Assembly (NCBI GenBank): GCA_001687465.1
Contig: LVLI01000674.1
Span: 1-11,206, forward strand
Direction: 5' to 3'
DNA from: Halocafeteria seosinensis
Lineage: Eukaryota > Sar > Bigyra > Bicosoecida
Length of the DNA stretch: 11,206 nt
The notes below the pieces were generated by a model. That model had not been told where the DNA came from. It worked only from the letters and a program-made list of their open reading frames with translations, and did not search any database. A program made the translations under genes and the position numbers. Below, piece after piece: positions 1-4,967 of the stretch. Position 1 is the stretch's first letter. Every line of letters begins with the position of its first letter.

Positions 1-365
1 AAGAGGAGGTACGCCGGGATAGATTCCACCGATTCTTTCCCGTGGAGGGCTAGCGTATGTGTAATGCTCTCTTTGGCCAACGAGGTGGCATCCGTCGGGC
101 GCTGTTGCACAATAGCTTTTCGAGCTTCACTCGAGTATATTTCCCCTAACGCTCTTCGCGTTGTATTGATTGCCTCGTTTGTTTTCTTCCTATCTTCGTG
201 GGATCCCACTCCGGACGTATGCGCCCTTTGCTGCAATTTGTCCAACTGGGACAACAACGTCTCTGCTCTATTACGCACGTGCGTATCCTGTATGGCGTTG
301 ATGGAGCCCTCCTCCCCCTCGGTCACAGGGACAGGATCACCACCTCCATGCCGCTGCTGCTGCAT
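1..365 (-). CDS. 5' part of an uncharacterised polar helical protein, possibly TPR/ZMYND12-like (partial)
   Basis: The minus strand is open from an ATG at 365-363 to the window edge: 121 codons with no stop. An in-frame TAA lies upstream and there is no earlier ATG, so the start is well supported. The protein begins MQQQRHGGGDPVPV, then becomes rich in Glu, Arg, Lys and Gln with a leucine-spaced stretch (ETLLSQLDKLQQR, about residues 35-47) that suggests an amphipathic helix or coiled coil. The last visible part, about residues 92-121, ends HGKESVESIPAYLL. That reads like the second helix of a tetratricopeptide-type hairpin and recalls the TPR region of ZMYND12-like axonemal proteins; this is a weak impression from memory. 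There is no signal peptide or membrane segment. It is transcribed divergently from the ankyrin gene, with 295 nt between the two starts. The C-terminus, and any intron, lies outside the window. Confidence 0.6.
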   Translation of the reverse strand, partial: MQQQRHGGGDPVPVTEGEEGSINAIQDTHVRNRAETLLSQLDKLQQRAHTSGVGSHEDRKKTNEAINTTRRALGEIYSSEARKAIVQQRPTDATSLAKESITHTLALHGKESVESIPAYLL

Positions 366-466
366 CGCTTTTTCTTCTCTCTGTTTTGTTGACACACTAG
401 AATAATAGTCAATCGAACAATATGATTCATATGTTTACAATAGTATAGACTATGGACCATGGAAAT

Positions 467-489
467 TACTGTATAAGTTATATACAGTA
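467..489. repeat. Perfect inverted repeat, 9-bp arms, 5-nt spacer
   Basis: The left arm TACTGTATA (467-475) and right arm TATACAGTA (481-489) are exact reverse complements around the spacer AGTTA. The site lies between two divergent genes, about 100 nt from the minus-strand start and about 170 nt from the plus-strand start. The arms are TATA-like, so it could be a shared core promoter or a dimeric factor site. The symmetry is observed; the function is inferred. Confidence 0.5.
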
Positions 490-502
490 TAACGGGCGGC
501 AA

Positions 503-517
503 GTTGAAGTTGAAGTT
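503..517 (+). repeat. GTTGAA tandem 15-mer, copy 1
   Basis: GTTGAAGTTGAAGTT lies about 144 nt upstream of the ankyrin gene ATG. Its exact reverse complement occurs at 3518-3532, upstream of the methyltransferase gene. It could be a shared promoter or leader element, or a chance hexamer repeat. Confidence 0.45.
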
Positions 518-660
518 ATAGTCATGCGCAACTGGCTTTTAGAAGATTGTCTCATTACGGTATCTATCATACATGAGTTGTCCTTATTCCCTCTGTGGTT
601 GTGCAGTATATTGTATGTGAACCAACCAGTCCCGGTAGCAGATGGATCGTTTGGCATGAA

Positions 661-1861
661 ATGGAGGAGGACAACGCACAGCCAGCCCCCGTCGCACATG
701 GCGAAGACGACGTACCAGAGTCTACCAATGACCGCGGCCAAGGCGGCCAAGGGGGAGCTGAGCAAGAGGAGTCCATAAATGGACAAAGAGGAGGAGGTGA
801 CGATGATAATGACGACAGTAAAGGCCAACGGTCGGAGGAGCACGTAGCTGAGCAGGAGCATGACGAGGGCGGTGGAAGCAATGAAGACTCCAAGGGCGAA
901 CAAGGGGCTTCAGAATCGGATCAGGACCAAACGCAAAAGAGCAGTCAAGAATTAGAACGGTGCAAGGGCTGGGAACTTCGATTCCGGTCCTGCAAACGAG
1001 ATGGCATCGCCGAAGTATTACGGACAGACCTCCGACAGGTTACGGGGAAGCATCATAAAGCATTGTATGTGTAACTACCGCTATTTTCATGCGTTCGTCC
1101 AGCAAACCTTGGACTACGGGCATTGCCTGTGAATTCCTTACAGGTTGTTTCAGCTGGCGCTCGCTGCTGCGATTAACCGAAACAGTAGGAAACAGACGTT
1201 GATGGAGCTACCACTTGTAGTCCAAGACGATGCCGAAATGTCCGGTGTATCTCTCTTTGGAAAGGATGGTGTTTATTCAAAGTTCAAAGGGGGCCCTTTG
1301 AGGCCCCCTCATCCGCTTCATTTAGCAGCCGAGTTGAATCGTGCTGAAGTTATTGGAACGCTGCTTCAAATGGGGATGAACGTGGATGCTACCGACGATG
1401 TGAGTAGGCAGTTGTGCTGTTTCTTCTTGTATGCACCCTTTCTTGTATGTTTCCGTCTTCCAATCCAGTCGTCTCGAACAGCGCTTCACGTTGCATCCCA
1501 GTATGGCTCAACGGAGACGATAGACACCCTCCTGCAACGTAACGCTGATATCAACGCTCGTACCCTGACATTGAAGAGCCCTCTGTTCATCGCAATAGAA
1601 AATCGCCAAGAATCAGTGGCCAAGAAACTGCTGGACCAAGGAGCCGACCCTCTCTTGACAGATGATCTGGGAAGAACAGTGGCAGAAGTCGGCAAGTTGA
1701 GGCTTCCCGAAGATAGCTACAAACGACTTGAGGGTGGTTTGAGAGCGGATGGCAAGACTGTACAAGAGGCATCTTGTACTGGTCATGATGGCGCGTTGGA
1801 GGAAAAGTTTGAGAGTACTGGGAACAATGAGTTTAACAATATGGTGACAGAGATATACTGA
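661..1861 (+). CDS. Ankyrin-repeat protein with acidic low-complexity N-terminus (3 exons, 350 aa)
   Basis: Exons at 661-1064, 1144-1399 and 1469-1861 join into 351 codons ending in TGA at 1859-1861. The ATG at 661 is the first in its frame. Residues 1-100 are an acidic, Gly/Gln/Ser-rich and probably disordered tail. Residues 100-185 are mixed and helical. Residues 190-287 hold about three ankyrin repeats: HPLHLAAELN..GTLLQMG (190-219), SRTALHVASQYG..LLQRNADINA (222-250), and SPLFIAIENRQES..LLDQGADP (257-281). Removing the second intron joins VDATDD directly to SSRTALHVAS, which restores the usual ankyrin linker and strongly supports the model. Ankyrin repeats bind other proteins and no enzymatic domain is visible, so the partner and role are unknown. 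There is no signal peptide or membrane segment, so the protein is probably cytosolic or nuclear. The C-terminal 60 residues are polar and unassigned. Confidence 0.85.
1065..1143 (+). other. Intron 1 of ankyrin gene (79 nt, phase 2)
   Basis: The donor is GTATGT and the acceptor TTACAG. Reading on past the donor gives a stop within a few codons, whereas splicing connects HHKA through a split Leu codon to LFQLALAAAI in the downstream frame. The intron therefore links two otherwise separate open frames. Confidence 0.8.
1400..1468 (+). other. Intron 2 of ankyrin gene (69 nt, phase 0, stop-free)
   Basis: The donor is GTGAGT and the acceptor ATCCAG, after a pyrimidine-rich tract. Its length is a multiple of three and it has no in-frame stop, so it reads through as 23 extra Cys/Phe/Leu-rich residues that interrupt the ankyrin repeats. 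The repeat consensus is restored only when it is removed. Confidence 0.85.
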
Positions 1862-2099
1862 GATGTGCATATACAAAGGGAAAAGCAAAATCCAGTGTTG
1901 TTAAACATTGTCTTTGCTCCTACTCGAGTCGATATATCGGCTGCTTAACTGTGTAAGTAGTTCGAATCTCCCAAGTGAGACCAACACGTATTGAGGTAGA
2001 AATCGTACATCACTATATTTCGACGTTTATGTATAGTCGTTTCCTTCTGGTTAGTGATCTTCCTCTTCCCGTTCTGGTTTATCGTACTTTTCGAACGAC
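1862..2099. other. Convergent 3' intergenic region
   Basis: These 238 nt lie between the stop of the ankyrin gene and the stop of the minus-strand acylphosphatase-like gene. They should hold both 3' ends and poly(A) sites. A TTCGAAT motif near 1960 resembles a tRNA T-loop, but the flanking stems do not pair. No gene is seen. Confidence 0.5.
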
Positions 2100-2606
2100 C
2101 TACAATTCCTCTTGTAACCTCCTGTGTTCGTCTGGAGAACATTTATGAGGTGCTTCGTCAAAGCATGTTAAGCGGGCAGGGTCGACAATCTTGAAGTGAC
2201 TGAAGTGGAACCGAATTTTGGTATCCTCATACACGTACGTATTGACCGCATAGTCTGGTCCTTTCACTGTCTTTGTAGGGTTTTTTAAGAATTCAATAAA
2301 CAGAGGACTTGTGTACCGGGAGCCCCGGAATTCCCCCACCAAGGAATGCGTTCGAGGGCTTTCTTGCACCCATCCAAATCCACTAAGTTCATCCGCTTTC
2401 CTAACGAGTCTCTGCATTAGATTCTTCCGATTAAATTCTCCAGTGATTTCATAACGAAGACCCATAAAGCGATCCTTCATTCTCCATCCTTTGTAGGAAT
2501 CCCCCGAGCCCGAATCCGGATACAGCACCTCTACAGCATCGACCTTTGTATCCCACGTCGATGCTACAAGAAAGAGCACAAACAAGGTTGACCGTAGAAA
2601 CACCAT
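2100..2606 (-). CDS. Secreted acylphosphatase-fold protein (168 aa, probably non-canonical)
   Basis: An intronless frame runs from ATG at 2606 to TAG at 2102-2100. Residues 1-24 form a signal peptide: a Leu/Phe/Val core (LFVLFLVAS) and a likely cleavage site after VDA. Residues 49-141 follow the acylphosphatase layout in order: strand GLRYEITGEF, helix NLMQRLVRKADEL, then GFGWVQESP, then LVGEFRG, then helix PLFIEFLKNP, and last strand RFHFSHFKIV. The family normally has a GxVQGVxFR loop with a phosphate-binding Arg, and a catalytic Asn just after GWV. Here the loop is about two residues short (GEFNR, with R60 the only candidate Arg) and the Asn position is Glu82. Catalysis on acyl phosphates is therefore doubtful. 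Residues 142-168 are a polar tail with C148 and C156. It is probably secreted or in the endomembrane system. The fold call rests on motif order, not on an alignment. Confidence 0.7.
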   Translation of the reverse strand: MVFLRSTLFVLFLVASTWDTKVDAVEVLYPDSGSGDSYKGWRMKDRFMGLRYEITGEFNRKNLMQRLVRKADELSGFGWVQESPRTHSLVGEFRGSRYTSPLFIEFLKNPTKTVKGPDYAVNTYVYEDTKIRFHFSHFKIVDPARLTCFDEAPHKCSPDEHRRLQEEL

Positions 2607-2755
2607 TATTCATTTCTTTTTTTGCGTTGTCGATCCAAGTCAACGCTACAAATCACACCGAAGCCGAATTCCTCTTGGGTTGGGTGGCAGGCAACAAACA
2701 AAGGGCCACATTCGACGAACACGACAATCAAATATGGTAGTTGCACGTTTCAACA

Positions 2756-2768
2756 ACGTGTAACACGT
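2756..2768. promoter_or_regulatory. ACGT-core palindrome (possible bZIP-type site)
   Basis: ACGTGT and ACACGT flank a single A and form a perfect palindrome about 150 nt upstream of the acylphosphatase-like start. ACGT cores are commonly bound by bZIP factors in plants and algae. A role here is inferred from symmetry and position only. Confidence 0.35.
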
Positions 2769-3023
2769 ACGGTACATTTCAATGCTCAATCAATGCTTAC
2801 ACACATTCCATTTTTAGCGCTGAACTCTTTGGGAAGGATAAGAGGGAGCTCAGGTGGAAAAACAAACAAAACAGTGAAAAAATGCCTAAGGATGATACTT
2901 ATGTAGAACGAACCAGGAACTGTTGTGGTACTGTACCAGGGGGTGGTGGTAAGGATTCAAGTATTGTATTGTGAAGCAAGGCTGCAGGAACAGCGTGCCC
3001 ATCGCTGCTTAACACGGGCGCAT

Positions 3024-3049
3024 ACCGCTCCTCGCTAAGAGGATGCGGT
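3024..3049. repeat. Hairpin, 10-bp stem with one bulge
   Basis: ACCGCTCCTC (3024-3033) pairs with GAGGA-T-GCGGT (3039-3049) around the loop GCTAA, with a single bulged T at 3044. It lies in the GC-richest part of an otherwise A/T-leaning spacer, next to CCGGCCGG (3057-3064). It may be structured RNA, or palindromic DNA of no known role. Confidence 0.4.
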
Positions 3050-3219
3050 CAGCTCCCCGGCCGGTGGGCTATCTGTCACATATGTGTGTGTCTATTTTGG
3101 AACAGTGGGTGGTACTACAGTATTGCTATCAGCATACCAACGTGAGGAATATATACGGATCCCATATCTGCCGTGTACATACGTAGGCAACAGACCAAGT
3201 ACAGCAACTTTGGAATTCC

Positions 3220-3246
3220 ATACCACACTGTACAACCGTGTGGTAT
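3220..3246. repeat. Inverted repeat, perfect 9-bp arms, 9-nt loop
   Basis: ATACCACAC (3220-3228) and GTGTGGTAT (3238-3246) are exact reverse complements around TGTACAACC. The site lies within the GTAC-rich promoter region. A weaker CTACCAG/CTGGTAG pair follows at 3268-3274 and 3297-3303. Confidence 0.45.
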
Positions 3247-3423
3247 CATACATGTAGGTACACAATACTACCAGTAGGTAGGTATGTAGACAGTACCTGG
3301 TAGACTGGTGCTAGTTCACAACAGTCCCAGCTTCACAAACTGTCAGTCTGGTGATGCACGAGCCAAGGAGGCTGTCCTGGCATACACAGGATAGGATATC
3401 TCATGCGAGCTGATTCGTCGTCA

Positions 3424-3435
3424 TCGATGCATCGA
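3424..3435. repeat. 12-bp perfect palindrome
   Basis: TCGATGCATCGA is its own reverse complement. It lies about 210 nt upstream of the proposed methyltransferase start. Its function is unknown. Confidence 0.35.
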
Positions 3436-3460
3436 ATAGAGAAACACTGTAGTAGTTGTT

Positions 3461-3486
3461 GTTGTACAATTGTGTTGTACAACTGT
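3461..3486. repeat. Tandem 13-mer with TTGTACAA palindromes
   Basis: GTTGTACAATTGT is followed directly by GTTGTACAACTGT, a tandem pair with one mismatch. Each unit contains the palindrome TTGTACAA. A third TTGTACAA, in a 14-nt match (TGTGTTGTACAACT), recurs at 3701-3714 inside the proposed first intron of the methyltransferase gene. Confidence 0.5.
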
Positions 3487-3517
3487 GCTGGTATTGGGTA
3501 TCCGCGCCACGAACAAC

Positions 3518-3532
3518 AACTTCAACTTCAAC
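3518..3532 (-). repeat. GTTGAA tandem 15-mer, copy 2 (inverted)
   Basis: AACTTCAACTTCAAC is the exact reverse complement of 503-517. It lies about 110 nt upstream of the proposed methyltransferase start, a position comparable to that of copy 1 upstream of the ankyrin gene. Confidence 0.45.
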
Positions 3533-3641
3533 ATTGAATAGCTTGATTGGCAATTGCAAGGAGAACAGCACAAAAACAAAGTTGCATTGAATTTTGTACT
3601 GGAGGGCAGAGAAGAGTGAGGGATTGCAGAGGTGATAAACG

Positions 3642-4955
3642 ATGGCGAGGATTCGGCCCGGATTCGAAGCGGTATGGTTGGAATTTATCTAGACTGGCAC
3701 TGTGTTGTACAACTACACGGAAGCGCGCCCCATGGAAAATTTTCATGGGTATTCTTTTGTACATTCCCTTTGTGTGCGCAGATTTACGGGGCGCATTCAT
3801 GTCTGGCGGCTCTCCAATACAATTCGAGAAGTGCTTTCCGACGCCTGTACTTGTCCCAGCAGCATGAGACTACAGCGCGCCAAGCCATGCAGGAGATCGC
3901 CCAATACAAAACTACAGAGAATGGCAAAAATGTGGATGAAAGCTGGTTTCGTGTGCCTCCGCGAAATACGCGCAATCTGAAACGATTAGCAGAGTGGCGC
4001 TGCTCTGTCGCAGCCCAGATGGCGATTTGTCGACAAGTCGAGGTACAATTTGTACCCACGAGTACATTGCACTCTCTGGCAGACAACCGACCATCCCATA
4101 ATGGTATTATTCTAGAAGCACGGTCTATACAACCATCCGTCCAAGACTTTGAAAAGGAAGGTCGACATATTATTGGCGAAAAGATCAACAAGGGAAACTC
4201 AGTGACCCTACTCGCATTAGATGAGTTGCAGGACGTTCACAACGTCGGCGCCATTGTACGAGCGGCCGCATTCTATGTGAGTATTCTGCGTACTCCATTG
4301 CCTAAGAGCTTTAAAATGCTCAACCAGTGGATGCAGGAGGTTGATGCTATTATCTTGAGTTCCAAGAACATGTGCCCTCTCAACGGTACCGTGAGCAAGA
4401 CATCCGCGGGCGCCCTGGAAACCATGGTGGCACAAAAGCGCCTTTTTACAGCAAGGAAGGTGAGGCCCATATAGAAAGATCTACCACTCTTACTTCTATA
4501 TTCGTTGTTGCATGAATGGACCAGCTTACGGATACTCTATACAAGAATCGAGAGATGGGGCTTATCAACATTGCGTCATGTGGAAGTGGAAACCGAGGTA
4601 GTGAGGGACACAATCACAATGTCAATGTTCATTCTGCGAATGGACTGAGGCACCCAAGCTTTATCACGAGTCGCAACAAGTTGCTACTAATAGTAAGCTA
4701 TCCTCGTGCTACGTCCTTGATCTACTCTGCGTTTATTTGTCTCTTGAGCCTGAGCTGCAGGGTAATGAAGCCCTAGGACTCAGGAGGCAGCTTGTTGATC
4801 GTTGCGATTTGACGGCTAGTATCGGTCCGTGCGTACCCAAGCAACAACCTCATTCGTTCGACGAAATATTGCCGTGTTCCGAGGTACAGCTTGATTCTCT
4901 TAATGCAAGTTGTGCAGCGACAGCATTACTTCAGCTGCTACAGCAACACCAGTAA
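3642..4955 (+). CDS. MRM1-like TrmH/SpoU-family rRNA 2'-O-ribose methyltransferase (5 exons, about 336 aa)
   Basis: Members use S-adenosylmethionine to methylate a ribose 2'-OH; the closest motif match is MRM1/RlmB, which modifies a guanosine in the large rRNA, so an organellar ribosome is the likely target. Exons 3642-3671, 3782-4276, 4337-4459, 4525-4692 and 4761-4955 join into 337 codons ending in TAA. IYGAHSCLAAL (11-21) opens the substrate-binding domain. The SPOUT knot motifs follow: LDELQDVHNVGAIVRAA (N164, R170), then SSKNMCPLNGTVSKTSAGALE (E203), then GNEALGLRRQLVDRCD (273 onward) and SLNASCAATALLQL (N320). Family members usually have Gly where exon 3 starts with Glu176. The 5' end is uncertain. 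ATG 3642 has an upstream in-frame stop and a good context, but gives only MARIRPGFEA before the domain. The alternative is ATG 3674 with no first intron, giving 362 aa. No clear targeting peptide is visible in either form. Confidence 0.85.
3672..3781 (+). other. Proposed intron 1 of methyltransferase gene (110 nt, phase 0)
   Basis: The donor is GTATGG, and the acceptor GCGCAG follows a pyrimidine-rich tract. Splicing joins ATG 3642 in frame to IYGAHS, the first conserved residues of the domain. The stretch is also open in the downstream frame, so an unspliced start at 3674 remains possible. Confidence 0.55.
4277..4336 (+). other. Intron 2 of methyltransferase gene (60 nt, phase 0, stop-free)
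   Basis: The donor is GTGAGT and the acceptor ATGCAG. Removal joins AAAFY to EVDAIILSS, which matches the spacing between SPOUT motifs 1 and 2. At 60 nt without a stop, it would add 20 residues inside the SAM-binding knot if retained. A nearer acceptor at 4327 (51 nt) also keeps the frame but spaces the motifs worse. Confidence 0.8.
4460..4524 (+). other. Intron 3 of methyltransferase gene (65 nt, phase 0)
   Basis: The donor is GTGAGG and the acceptor GACCAG. Read-through hits TAG after four codons. Splicing joins LFTARK to LTDTLYKNREMG, as expected for the strand-helix that precedes motif 3. Confidence 0.8.
4693..4760 (+). other. Intron 4 of methyltransferase gene (68 nt, phase 0)
   Basis: The donor is GTAAGC and the acceptor CTGCAG. 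Splicing joins NKLLLI to GNEALGLRRQ, which rebuilds the hydrophobic strand followed by the GNE motif typical of SPOUT methyltransferases. Confidence 0.85.
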
Positions 4956-4967
4956 CTTCATAAAAAC

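Larger units (their letters stand above)
366..660. promoter_or_regulatory. Divergent promoter/5'UTR region
   Basis: This 295-nt gap separates two start codons that face away from each other, so it should carry promoter and leader sequence for both genes. It is A/T-rich around 400-490. It holds an inverted repeat with 9-bp arms (467-475 and 481-489) and a GTTGAA tandem (503-517). No open frame in it looks coding. Transcription start sites cannot be placed from sequence alone. Confidence 0.6.
2607..3641. promoter_or_regulatory. About 1 kb divergent intergenic region, GTAC-rich, with many small palindromes
   Basis: No convincing open frame occurs on either strand; the short ORFs here have no domain-like composition. 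The region separates the starts of the acylphosphatase-like gene (minus) and the methyltransferase gene (plus), so it should contain both promoters. It holds 13 GTAC tetramers between 2767 and 3599, an ACGTGT-A-ACACGT palindrome (2756-2768), hairpins at 3024-3049 and 3220-3246, a 12-bp palindrome at 3424-3435, a 13-bp tandem at 3461-3486, and a GTTGAA tandem at 3518-3532. A short non-coding RNA cannot be excluded but is not shown. Confidence 0.6.

Noticed and set aside
64-405. Plus-strand 113-codon ORF at the left edge
   Set aside because: It is Cys/Ser-rich with no domain pattern, and lies opposite a minus-strand frame that has better start context and ordinary polar protein composition.
478-903. 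Minus-strand hydrophobic ORF opposite the ankyrin N-terminus
   Set aside because: Its Leu/Val/Ser-rich sequence is the complement of the acidic Glu/Asp/Gly codons of the ankyrin gene exon 1, so the apparent membrane protein is an artefact.
1900-1995. Possible tRNA around the TTCGAAT motif
   Set aside because: The T-loop-like heptamer is present, but the T-stem has mismatches and no acceptor stem partner or A-box is found upstream.
1945-2142. Minus-strand 65-codon ORF overlapping the acylphosphatase-like 3' end
   Set aside because: It is short, basic and low in complexity, and overlaps an established gene in another frame; it is more likely 3'UTR.
2622-2974. Small plus-strand ORFs of 64-94 codons upstream of the acylphosphatase-like gene
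   Set aside because: They overlap each other in different frames, have no domain-like composition and no supporting splice structure.
3784-4191. Minus-strand 135-codon ORF inside the methyltransferase gene
   Set aside because: It overlaps the exon carrying the substrate-binding domain and motif 1, and shows no family signature of its own.
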